Assembly (NCBI GenBank): GCA_045630965.1
Contig: JAZQTU010000005.1
Span: 34,576 to 98,575, forward strand
DNA: 64,000 bases
Origin: HGM04593 sp045630965
GTDB taxonomy: Bacteria; Bacteroidota; Bacteroidia; Bacteroidales; Bacteroidaceae
Direction of reading: 5' to 3'
In this document: piece after piece, positions 16,701 through 23,611 of the stretch
Layout of the letters: every line of letters starts with the position of its first letter
Numbering within the stretch: the stretch's first letter is position 1
Translations under genes and position numbers: made by a program
The notes under the pieces: generated by a model
What the model was told of the DNA's origin: nothing
Database searches by the model: none
Seen by the model: only the letters and a program-made list of their open reading frames with translations

Positions 16701-17558
16701 ATGAACGACAATATATATAAAGTTGTATTATTCATAGCTGCACTGATAATGCCGATAGTGTGCGGGGGCGTTATTTTCGCCCTTGTCACTGACGCATACG
16801 ATGCGTTCGAACATTTCGGATTTTTGAATTTCCTCACCTCGTCGGAGTGGAGTTATACCGAGAGCGCAGAGCAATATGGAGCGTTACCATTTATTACGGG
16901 TACGCTGATGACTACGTTCTTGGCTCTTATCTTTTGTATCCCCTTTTCGCTCCCTGTTGCATTATTCGTGGGAGAATATTTCAAAGGGAAAAAGATAGCA
17001 TCGGTACTGAGTACTGTAACAGACTTGTTGGCAGGTATTCCCTCTATCATTTATGGTCTATGGGGATTTTACACACTTCGTCCTATTATTATGGCACTCA
17101 ATATCTCACCGCAAGGCTCAGGCATATTAACCGCATCATTGGTGTTGGCGATTATGATTATTCCCTATGCAGCATCGCTTAGTGCCGAATTTATCAAGAT
17201 GGTGCCAAACGACCTAAAAGAGGGTGCATATAGCCTTGGTGCAACACGAGCTGAGGTCATTAGCAAGGTGGTATTCCCCGTTGCGGGTTCGGGTATCTTC
17301 TCATCGTATATATTGGCTATTGGTCGTGCCCTGGGTGAGACGATGACCGTAACAATGCTTATCGGTAATACAAATAACATTCCCAACTCAATTACCTCAA
17401 CGGGTAATTCGATGGCATCAATCATTGCCAACCAATTTGGCGAGGCTGACGATTTGCGACTCTCATCACTTATTGCTATCGGTTTGATTCTCTTCCTGAT
17501 AACCGCAGCAATCAATATGGTGGGTAAGATAATGATTAAACGAGCAAGAATAGTGTAA
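16701..17558 (+). CDS. pstC: Phosphate ABC transporter permease PstC
   Basis: A 285-residue permease with about six membrane helices. The ABC-coupling EAA motif lies around GAYSLGATRAEVISKVVFP (about 175-193), and the central region has the PstC hallmark LLAGIPSIIYGLWGFY (about 110-126). It forms the membrane channel with PstA, whose gene starts 1 bp after this stop codon. Length is normal for the family. Confidence 0.95.
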   Translation: MNDNIYKVVLFIAALIMPIVCGGVIFALVTDAYDAFEHFGFLNFLTSSEWSYTESAEQYGALPFITGTLMTTFLALIFCIPFSLPVALFVGEYFKGKKIASVLSTVTDLLAGIPSIIYGLWGFYTLRPIIMALNISPQGSGILTASLVLAIMIIPYAASLSAEFIKMVPNDLKEGAYSLGATRAEVISKVVFPVAGSGIFSSYILAIGRALGETMTVTMLIGNTNNIPNSITSTGNSMASIIANQFGEADDLRLSSLIAIGLILFLITAAINMVGKIMIKRARIV

Positions 17559-17559
17559 T

Positions 17560-18426
17560 ATGAGTAGATTAAGACTGAAAAATCGCTTGGCTAAGGACAA
17601 GCTTATGCTATGGGGCGTATGTCTTCTTGCAACCCTTACAGCCGTACCACTGCTTGCCATTTTGGGCGAGGTGCTGTTGCGTGGTTATGACCAGTTCTCG
17701 TGGTCATTCTTTACCGAGCCTACACCTACGGCTTACAAGGCAATGAAGGCAATCGAGGCGGGCGAGCCTATTCCCGGTGGTATTGCAAATGGTATTGCCG
17801 GCACGATAATAATGCTGGGTATGGCGGTCGTTGTTGCTGTGCCTGTGGGTATTTTGTGTGGCGCATTCTTGGCAGAAAACACCAAAAGCCGCTTTGCACA
17901 ATTTGTCAGTTATCTAACCGACCTATTACAAGGTACCCCATCGGTAATAATAGGCATCATCACCTATATATGGGTGGTTGTTCCAATGAAGAGCTATTCG
18001 GCAATCGCAGGAAGCATAGCACTCTGTATTATGATGCTTCCGCTTATTATCCGCTCAACAGAAGAGACTCTAAAAATCCTCCCTGCGTCGCTCAAGGAGG
18101 CAGGTTTGGCGTTGGGTGGCAATAAGGCAAGAGTAATGATAAAAGTGCAGTTGCCCGCCGCTTTTGGTGGTATCTTTACAGGTATTCTGCTTGCTATATC
18201 ACGAGTGATTGGTGAAACCGCACCGCTGATGTTTACAGCTCTTGGTTGCTCATTTATTCGTTTTGCGATCAATAGGCCAATATCTGCTGTACCTCTGCTT
18301 ATCTGGGAGTTCTTTAACGACCCTAACCTACAAGATTTGATTTGGGGTGCATCGCTCTTCCTCTTGTTATTCGTACTTACATTGAACTTATTATCAAAAT
18401 ATCTTGCAAAGAAATGGAATCAGTAA
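17560..18426 (+). CDS. pstA: Phosphate ABC transporter permease PstA
   Basis: A 288-residue permease with about six membrane helices. Typical PstA motifs are GGIANGIAGTIIMLG (about 70-84), LLQGTPSVIIGIITY (about 123-137) and the EAA loop SLKEAGLALGGNKARVMIKV. It partners PstC. The end overlaps the start of pstB by 13 bp, which implies translational coupling. Confidence 0.95.
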   Translation: MSRLRLKNRLAKDKLMLWGVCLLATLTAVPLLAILGEVLLRGYDQFSWSFFTEPTPTAYKAMKAIEAGEPIPGGIANGIAGTIIMLGMAVVVAVPVGILCGAFLAENTKSRFAQFVSYLTDLLQGTPSVIIGIITYIWVVVPMKSYSAIAGSIALCIMMLPLIIRSTEETLKILPASLKEAGLALGGNKARVMIKVQLPAAFGGIFTGILLAISRVIGETAPLMFTALGCSFIRFAINRPISAVPLLIWEFFNDPNLQDLIWGASLFLLLFVLTLNLLSKYLAKKWNQ

Positions 18427-19181
18427 TACCTATACTTGAATTTAAGAACACTTGCGTATCATATACCAAGCAAACAATGGCTGTGAAATATGTATCGGCA
18501 TCTATTGAACGAAATACGATCACTGCGATTATGGGGCCTTCGGGCTGCGGTAAATCGACGCTCCTGCGTGCCGTAAATCTTATGCACAATCTCTATTCAA
18601 ACATCCATGTCGATGGCGAAATATTGCTCAATGGGAAAAATATCCTTGCAATGGTGCCTATCGATGTGCGTCGCCGTGTGGGTATGGTCTTCCAGCGTCC
18701 TGCTCCATTCCCAACAATGAGTATCTACGATAATGTACTTTCGGGATTTTCCCTTAATGGAATAAAACTTTCAAAAGCAGAAAAAGATGCAATCGTTGAA
18801 CGTTGCTTGCGTAGTGTAGCACTTTGGGACGAGGTCAAAGATGTACTGAACAAGAAGGGAACATTCCTATCTGGTGGTCAGCAGCAGCGTTTGTGTATTG
18901 CACGAGCCCTGGCAATGAAACCCGACGTTTTGTTGATGGACGAGCCTACATCAGCTCTCGACCCTATTGCGACGAAACATATCGAACAGTTGCTTTTGGA
19001 GTTGCAGAAGGAAGTTACAATACTTATTGTTACCCACAACATGGGACAAGCAAAGCGAATATCGTCAAAATCAATGTTCATGTATTTGGGCGAGTTGGTT
19101 GAATATGGCGATACAGAAACAATGTTTAGCAATCCTATTGACGAAAGAACCAAAGCATATTTGACAGGGAAGATGGGATAG
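18414..19181 (+). CDS. pstB: Phosphate ABC transporter ATPase PstB
   Basis: A 255-residue ATPase from the ATG at 18414; an upstream in-frame TTG would bury 24 residues in pstA. Walker A GPSGCGKST (41-49), signature LSGGQQQR (152-159), Walker B LLMDEP (173-178) and the switch His (about 208) are all intact. The Q-loop FQRP at about 93-96 matches PstB. It energises phosphate import through PstCA. No phoU gene follows; PhoU-like domains are instead carried on the Na/Pi and PiT proteins. Confidence 0.95.
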   Translation: MESVIPILEFKNTCVSYTKQTMAVKYVSASIERNTITAIMGPSGCGKSTLLRAVNLMHNLYSNIHVDGEILLNGKNILAMVPIDVRRRVGMVFQRPAPFPTMSIYDNVLSGFSLNGIKLSKAEKDAIVERCLRSVALWDEVKDVLNKKGTFLSGGQQQRLCIARALAMKPDVLLMDEPTSALDPIATKHIEQLLLELQKEVTILIVTHNMGQAKRISSKSMFMYLGELVEYGDTETMFSNPIDERTKAYLTGKMG

Positions 19182-19214
19182 GAGCTCCATATTTAACATA
19201 AGCACAACACTCTT

Positions 19215-19252
19215 GCAACATTTTTGAAACATATTTGCAGTTCTTTTGCAAT
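19215..19252 (+). promoter_or_regulatory. Second Pho-type promoter with 11-bp phased repeats
   Basis: GCAAC (19215), GAAAC (19226), GCAGT (19237) and GCAAT (19248) are exactly 11 bp apart. TTCTTTTG at 19241-19248 matches the -7 consensus but for one base and its last G is the first base of the fourth repeat, the same register as at 14469-14506. The inferred transcription start leaves about 20 nt before the ATG at 19275. Confidence 0.6.
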
Positions 19253-19274
19253 AGAAAATTATTGTTATTTTTTT

Positions 19275-21011
19275 ATGGGAATATTACAAATATTTACGCT
19301 GTTGGGAGCATTGGGTATGTTCCTGTACGGAATGAACCTTATGAGTTCAGGCTTGCAGAAGGCTGCAGGTGAGAGATTGCGCGGATTTTTGTCTGCAATG
19401 ACATCAAATCCTTTCAAAGGTGTTTTGACCGGTTTGGGTATTACATCAGTCATACAGTCTTCTTCGGCAACCACAGTTATGGTTGTCAGTTTTGTTAATG
19501 CAGGTCTCTTGACATTGGTGCAGGCGATTGGTGTTATCATGGGTGCGAATATCGGTACAACGGTAACCGCTTGGTTGGTATCCTGGTTGGGTTTCAAGGC
19601 TGATATTTCAATACTTGCCATTCCGTTGATGCTCTTCGGTTTCCTCTTTTCTAATTCTAAGAAGGATAAGCGCAAGAACATTGGTGAACTCATAGTTGGC
19701 TTCAGCCTTCTCTTCTTGGGTCTATCATTCATGAAGGAGTCAGTTCCTGACCTTCGAGAGACACCCGAGGTGCTGAACTTTGTAACATCATGGGCTGCTC
19801 ATGGTTTCGGTTCTGTCCTGTTGTTCTTGGCGTTTGGTACTGTCCTGACTCTTGTTCTGCAGTCATCATCAGCTACAATGGCAATTACCCTCATTATGCT
19901 GAGCATGGGCTGGATCCCATTTGATATGGCTTGTGCAATGGTGCTTGGTGAGAATATCGGTACAACAATTACTGCGAACATTGCAGCATCTATTGGAAAT
20001 ACACAGGCGAAACGAGCAGCAATGTCACATACTATATTCAATGTTTTTGGTGTTTTGTGGGCATTGATACTTTTCAAACCATTCCTTGGCTTGGTAGGCT
20101 TGATTACTGAGAACCTGTTTGGATTGCCGAACCCGGCTGCTGATGGTTTCAAGGTTGTTGAAACAGATAAGGATACCGCAACTGCGGCACTGTATGGACT
20201 CTCAATGCTTCATACTCTCTTCAATACAATCAATACACTTATACTTGTGTGGTTTACAGGGTTGATTGCAAAGGCTGTCAACTGGATTATCCGCGCACCT
20301 AAGAATCAGGAGAAGGAGGTTTTCAAACTCAAATATATTTCAGCAGGTCCTCTTGCTACACCGGAACTGTCTGTAGAGCAGGCTTTTGATGAGGTTATTC
20401 ACTTTGCCCAAATTTCAAAAAATGGTGCCAATTATGCAAAAGAGGCTATTGCTGAGGCCGATACAGATAAGTTTGAGGCATTGCGTGAGAAACTTATTAA
20501 ATATGAGGAGATTTCCGACCGCGTTGAATATGAGATAGCGGCTTTCCTTAACGGTGTGTCAGCAGAGGAAATCAGCGAAAGCACATCTATAAAGATTAAG
20601 GCAATGTATAAGATTATTGGTGAACTGGAGTCTTTGGGTGATTCAGGTGAAGCTATCAGCCGTATCTTGTCAAGAAAGAATATTCATAAGAAGTCATTTG
20701 ATGCAGATGCTCTCAATAAACTAAATGCTATGGCAGATGCTGTTGCTGATGCTTATGACGCAATGATAGTAAATCTTGAGGCTGCGCACAAGGGTGAACT
20801 TGCAGATATATCAAACGCGTATAATGCCGAAGAACGTCTGAATACTCTAAGAAATAACTATAGAGACGCTATGATAGAGGATATTGAAAATGATGGCAAG
20901 AATTACCAGGCCAATGTCTACTTCATGGATATAATCAACACCTACGAACGTATGGGTGATTATATGATAAATGTCTCACAGGATCTTGAAAGAGGATTTA
21001 TAAATAAGTAA
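19275..21011 (+). CDS. Na/Pi cotransporter (NptA/YjbB type) with PhoU-like C-terminal domain
   Basis: A 578-residue membrane protein. The ATG at 19275 is preferred over an in-frame TTG at 19224 that lies in the promoter repeats. Two inverted Na/Pi repeats carry the QSSSA motif: SVIQSSSATTVMV (about 60-72) and LVLQSSSATMAIT (about 196-208). About eight or nine membrane segments run to residue 335. Residues about 360-578 form a helical PhoU-like domain with paired acidic motifs. It moves phosphate with sodium; direction of net flux (uptake or release) cannot be told from sequence. It follows pstB and appears to be under the same phosphate control. Confidence 0.9.
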   Translation: MGILQIFTLLGALGMFLYGMNLMSSGLQKAAGERLRGFLSAMTSNPFKGVLTGLGITSVIQSSSATTVMVVSFVNAGLLTLVQAIGVIMGANIGTTVTAWLVSWLGFKADISILAIPLMLFGFLFSNSKKDKRKNIGELIVGFSLLFLGLSFMKESVPDLRETPEVLNFVTSWAAHGFGSVLLFLAFGTVLTLVLQSSSATMAITLIMLSMGWIPFDMACAMVLGENIGTTITANIAASIGNTQAKRAAMSHTIFNVFGVLWALILFKPFLGLVGLITENLFGLPNPAADGFKVVETDKDTATAALYGLSMLHTLFNTINTLILVWFTGLIAKAVNWIIRAPKNQEKEVFKLKYISAGPLATPELSVEQAFDEVIHFAQISKNGANYAKEAIAEADTDKFEALREKLIKYEEISDRVEYEIAAFLNGVSAEEISESTSIKIKAMYKIIGELESLGDSGEAISRILSRKNIHKKSFDADALNKLNAMADAVADAYDAMIVNLEAAHKGELADISNAYNAEERLNTLRNNYRDAMIEDIENDGKNYQANVYFMDIINTYERMGDYMINVSQDLERGFINK

Positions 21012-21032
21012 GAGAACAAAATTTTGTTCTCT
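21011..21032. terminator. Perfect 22-bp palindromic terminator
   Basis: AGAGAACAAAA (21011-21021) is followed directly by its reverse complement (21022-21032). It overlaps the last base of the Na/Pi stop codon. In the other direction it lies just left of the tRNA-Ser fragment at 21041 and could once have terminated tRNA-Ser before the intervening segment was inserted. Confidence 0.6.
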
Positions 21033-21040
21033 TGTTTCTT

Positions 21041-21057
21041 GCGGAGAGAGAGGGATT
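21041..21057. repeat. 17-bp copy of the tRNA-Ser 3' end (attL-like)
   Basis: GCGGAGAGAGAGGGATT is identical to 23134-23150, where it covers the acceptor 3' strand and part of the T arm of tRNA-Ser. The match stops abruptly after 17 bp. A truncated tRNA 3' end at one border and the intact tRNA at the other is the usual footprint of site-specific integration. Confidence 0.5.
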
Positions 21058-21536
21058 ATGGACCAATTTTTGCAGTATTCTTACCCTTTTTATATGTGCT
21101 TCTAACTGCGAATAATACACATCCACAATGAGAAATAGTAATAAATTATCTACTTTTCACCTTCTCAATCTTCTCATATTATCCTATCGGTCTCATTTCG
21201 GTGCATCTTTTTTGTAGCAAAATGCACCAAAAAACAGTATGTTGATACCTTATAACTGGCCTATAATCAATGAAATAATTATTATTTATCTAATACACAC
21301 TTTCTCTCTTGAACGGTTCTTCTCAATTTCTCAAAGAATACCTTCAACTTTCTCTATCACAGCCTTCTTTTTTCTGCTACGAAATCCTCAATGAGTTCTT
21401 TCTTGCTTCTCAAAGATATATAAATTTGAAAGTAAAGCACTGAAATCAAGCATCATCCAAAGATGCGTTGTGAATAGACAATGGTTGCGTATGAAAGAAC
21501 TGCTCATTTTTCTACATACGCCCCTTTTGCTTATTA
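21058..21536. other. Non-coding stretch inside the tRNA-flanked segment
   Basis: No convincing gene was found in about 480 bp. A small hairpin GGTGCAT...ATGCACC lies near 21200-21228. The 10-mer TTCGGTGCAT at 21197 recurs at 23053 near the other end of the segment. On the minus strand between about 21420 and 21365 a short reading frame, LRSKKELIEDFVAEKRRL, ends in stop codons and may be a decayed gene remnant. Confidence 0.5.
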
Positions 21537-21851
21537 TTACCAATTATTTTCATTGCTTGTATCTTCTGGACTTTCCTCTAAAAATTGCTCTACGAACTTA
21601 CCCTCAATCTTCTTGTAAGTTCCGACTGCGGCATCTTCTATCATCTTATAACTATTGACTACACCACTTTCAATTTTCTTGTATGCTCCAACCACACCAT
21701 TTTCAATGCTCTTATAATCACTTAAAAAAGCATTTTTGATAGTTTGATTACTATGGGCAACTTCTGTTGTAATTTCTTTACTAATTTCCTGCCCATTCTC
21801 TATCTTTTTGTTTATTCCAAGTTTTCTGCTCCTTAATTTATACTTTGTCAT
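21537..21851 (-). CDS. Small hendecad-repeat protein of unknown function
   Basis: A 104-residue protein with no signal peptide. Residues about 44-88 consist of four successive 11-residue repeats with the pattern [STAD]-Y-K-x-I-E-x-G-V-V-x (DYKSIENGVVG, AYKKIESGVVN, SYKMIEDAAVG, TYKKIEGKFVE). Hendecads of this kind form long amphipathic helices or right-handed coiled coils. An exact -7 box TACCTTTG lies upstream (21885-21892, minus strand), which supports it being a real gene. It is divergent from an AraC regulator. I do not recognise a function; helix assembly or membrane-surface binding is plausible from the repeat alone. Confidence 0.68.
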   Translation of the reverse strand: MTKYKLRSRKLGINKKIENGQEISKEITTEVAHSNQTIKNAFLSDYKSIENGVVGAYKKIESGVVNSYKMIEDAAVGTYKKIEGKFVEQFLEESPEDTSNENNW

Positions 21852-21884
21852 AAATAATACTATTTATCAATTAAAATTTCATTG

Positions 21885-21892
21885 CAAAGGTA
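21885..21892 (-). promoter_or_regulatory. -7 box of the hendecad-repeat gene
   Basis: TACCTTTG on the minus strand is an exact consensus, 34 bp before the ATG at 21851. Confidence 0.55.
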
Positions 21893-21933
21893 TGAAGATA
21901 AGCAATGCGAGAATTTGACAGAATACTTGATTA

Positions 21934-21997
21934 TTGGTATATAATACAGAAAATGCGAATTGAAACTATGTTGTAATAGATAATCTTGGTATATTTG
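21934..21997 (+). promoter_or_regulatory. Promoter of the AraC gene with a repeated octamer
   Basis: TATATTTG at 21990-21997 is an exact -7 box 18 bp before the start codon. The octamer TTGGTATA occurs at 21934 and again at 21986, 52 bp apart (about five helical turns), overlapping the -7 box. Such a pair could be an AraC autoregulation site. Confidence 0.4.
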
Positions 21998-22014
21998 TAT
22001 CAAGAATAAGCGAT

Positions 22015-22908
22015 ATGAAGAATGGAATTATCTCCTACAAGTGGCGTGACCGAATAGATGACATCACGCCAAGCAATCTACGAATTGGAATGGATCTTCT
22101 GTTGATAGAAGATGCTAATGTCATTCGTGCAGAAAGAGTAATAGGTGAAGAGCCTTTCAAGGTTGATATGTCAATGGCAGTTATCTATGACAAGGGGGAG
22201 GCTATTTTCAAGATAGATATGCACAAGTATGGCGTGAAAGCCCCTGCGGTGATTATTATAATGGCGGGACAGACTTGCGAACTACTCGGTTATTCAAAAG
22301 ATTTGCAAGGACGAGCCATTGCTATGTCTGAAACATTCTCTGATAGCCTATTTGTAGGAATAGAGAGGGGATACGCACACAGATTATACTCTTCAATGAT
22401 TAATAACCCGCTTATCAACCTTGATAATGACCAAAATGTATTCAGCGAGTATTATCAGTTACTTAGAAATATTGTGCAGTCGCCAGACTCCGAATTTAAG
22501 ATAGATGCTGTGCGTCATCTTACACTTGCTATGTTTTATGGTTACTCGCATATGAAGCACGATATGAGTATCTATATTGAGGGAACAAGTAGGCAAGACA
22601 ATATATATGCAGCATTTTTGAAGGCTGTTGAGAAGTATTACAAAAAGGAACGAGAAGTTCGCTTTTATGCAGAAAAAATATGTGTTACAGCAAAACATCT
22701 ATCGCAAGTAGTCAAAGAGGTATCTGGAAGAACGGCTTCTGATATTATTAAAGACTATTTGATAACAGAGATTAAAGCCTTGCTACTTTCTACCAATATG
22801 ACAATCCAACAGATTAGCGACTACCTCAATTTCCCCTCGCAATCTGTCTTTGGCAAATACTTTAAGCGTATTACGGGAAAGTCGCCCAAAGAGTATAGAA
22901 AGATGTAA
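22015..22908 (+). CDS. AraC-family transcriptional regulator
   Basis: A 297-residue protein with an unusual N-terminal sensor region (about 1-190) and a C-terminal AraC double helix-turn-helix (about 200-297). The second HTH carries the signature MTIQQISDYLNFPSQSVFGK followed by FKRITGKSPKEYRK, as in most family members. It is divergent from the hendecad-repeat gene, its probable target. Both genes lie in the segment bounded by the tRNA-Ser repeats, so this may be acquired DNA. The ligand is unknown. Confidence 0.86.
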   Translation: MKNGIISYKWRDRIDDITPSNLRIGMDLLLIEDANVIRAERVIGEEPFKVDMSMAVIYDKGEAIFKIDMHKYGVKAPAVIIIMAGQTCELLGYSKDLQGRAIAMSETFSDSLFVGIERGYAHRLYSSMINNPLINLDNDQNVFSEYYQLLRNIVQSPDSEFKIDAVRHLTLAMFYGYSHMKHDMSIYIEGTSRQDNIYAAFLKAVEKYYKKEREVRFYAEKICVTAKHLSQVVKEVSGRTASDIIKDYLITEIKALLLSTNMTIQQISDYLNFPSQSVFGKYFKRITGKSPKEYRKM

Positions 22909-23087
22909 GACAAAATTGTTTTTCAGCGGTCAAAAAAATGCACAAGTGGGATTTTAGAAACACTTATTACCTTATTATATTGTGCGTGCGATAATAGAAA
23001 GTGTGGGGCGTGTGGGAATTGAAAACGCCCGTAGGAGTGCGTAGGGGTGAGGTTCGGTGCATTTTTGGTGCATTTTTTTGGGCAAAG

Positions 23088-23127
23088 AAAAAACCTACAA
23101 GATTGAAAATCAATATCTTGTAGGTTT
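23088..23127 (-). terminator. Terminator of tRNA-Ser
   Basis: AAACCTACAAGAT (23091-23103) and ATCTTGTAGGTTT (23115-23127) are perfectly complementary with an 11-nt loop. Read on the minus strand the hairpin follows the tRNA by 7 nt and is followed by a T run. Confidence 0.82.
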
Positions 23128-23133
23128 ATTTCA

Positions 23134-23150
23134 GCGGAGAGAGAGGGATT
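23134..23150. repeat. tRNA-Ser 3' end copy (attR-like partner of 21041-21057)
   Basis: Identical 17-bp sequence to 21041-21057. Here it is part of the intact tRNA gene. The segment between the two copies is about 2.08 kb. Confidence 0.5.
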
Positions 23151-23219
23151 CGAACCCCCGGTACCTTTCAGTACGTCGGTTTTCAAGACCGGTGCAATCG
23201 ACCACTCTGCCACCTCTCC
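23135..23219 (-). tRNA. tRNA-Ser (anticodon UGA)
   Basis: An 85-nt gene on the minus strand. The acceptor arms GGAGAGG and TCTCTCC pair with one G-T, the discriminator is G, the anticodon loop CTTGAAA is closed by CCGGT/ACCGA and gives anticodon TGA, a long variable arm (GTACTGAAAGGTAC) marks a class II tRNA, and the T loop is TTCGAAT. CCA is not encoded. A terminator follows. Confidence 0.95.
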
Positions 23220-23611
23220 ATTAGGTTTTTGTTTGTCAAAATTGTGGTCGTTTTCTTTTGACGTTGCAAAGGTATAGCAAAAATATTTTCTGTGCAAGAA
23301 AATCAAGAAAAAAATGTAAGTTTTTTGTGCTTTTGTCATTTTCTTCTCTTTTTTCTGCTTCTTAAGCCCAATCTTTATATGCTTTTGCTCTATTTTATAT
23401 ATTTGTGTATGTTGCTCTATATGTGTTTTTTCTTATTTCTGATATGTAAATTTTGTAATAGAATTGTAATGATTGCAAAAATGAAATAAATATGAAAAAA
23501 TATATTGAATTTATTGCTTTATATTATCCTTTTTTTGTACCTTCGCAAAGAAATCGAAGATTTCTGTCTATTTGCACAAATAGAATAACTACTATATAGG
23601 TAATTTTAACT
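23220..23611. other. Intergenic region upstream of pflB with promoter
   Basis: About 390 bp, strongly AT-rich and without a supportable gene. The likely tRNA-Ser promoter lies at its left end. The likely pflB promoter (23513-23545) is annotated separately. The remaining T-rich runs around 23330-23470 hold nothing recognisable. Confidence 0.6.
23513..23545 (+). promoter_or_regulatory. pflB promoter
   Basis: ATTG at 23513-23516, a 21-bp spacer and TACCTTCG at 23538-23545 match the Bacteroidota consensus with one mismatch in each element. The leader to the ATG at 23612 is about 60 nt and contains a small hairpin (CTATTTG/CAAATAG) near 23568-23583. Confidence 0.55.

Noticed and set aside
18342..18413. 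N-terminal extension of PstB from a TTG at 18342
   Set aside because: The extra 24 residues are pstA in another frame; PstB starts at 18414.
19224..19274. N-terminal extension of the Na/Pi transporter from a TTG at 19224
   Set aside because: It lies inside the phased repeats and -7 box; the ATG at 19275 fits the family start.
21360..21420. Minus-strand LRSKKELIEDFVAEKRRL fragment as a gene
   Set aside because: It is interrupted by stop codons and is too short; only noted as a possible remnant.
23292..23489. 65-residue plus-strand frame in the T-rich pflB upstream region
   Set aside because: It is a poly-Phe/Leu/Cys product of T-rich DNA with no family likeness.
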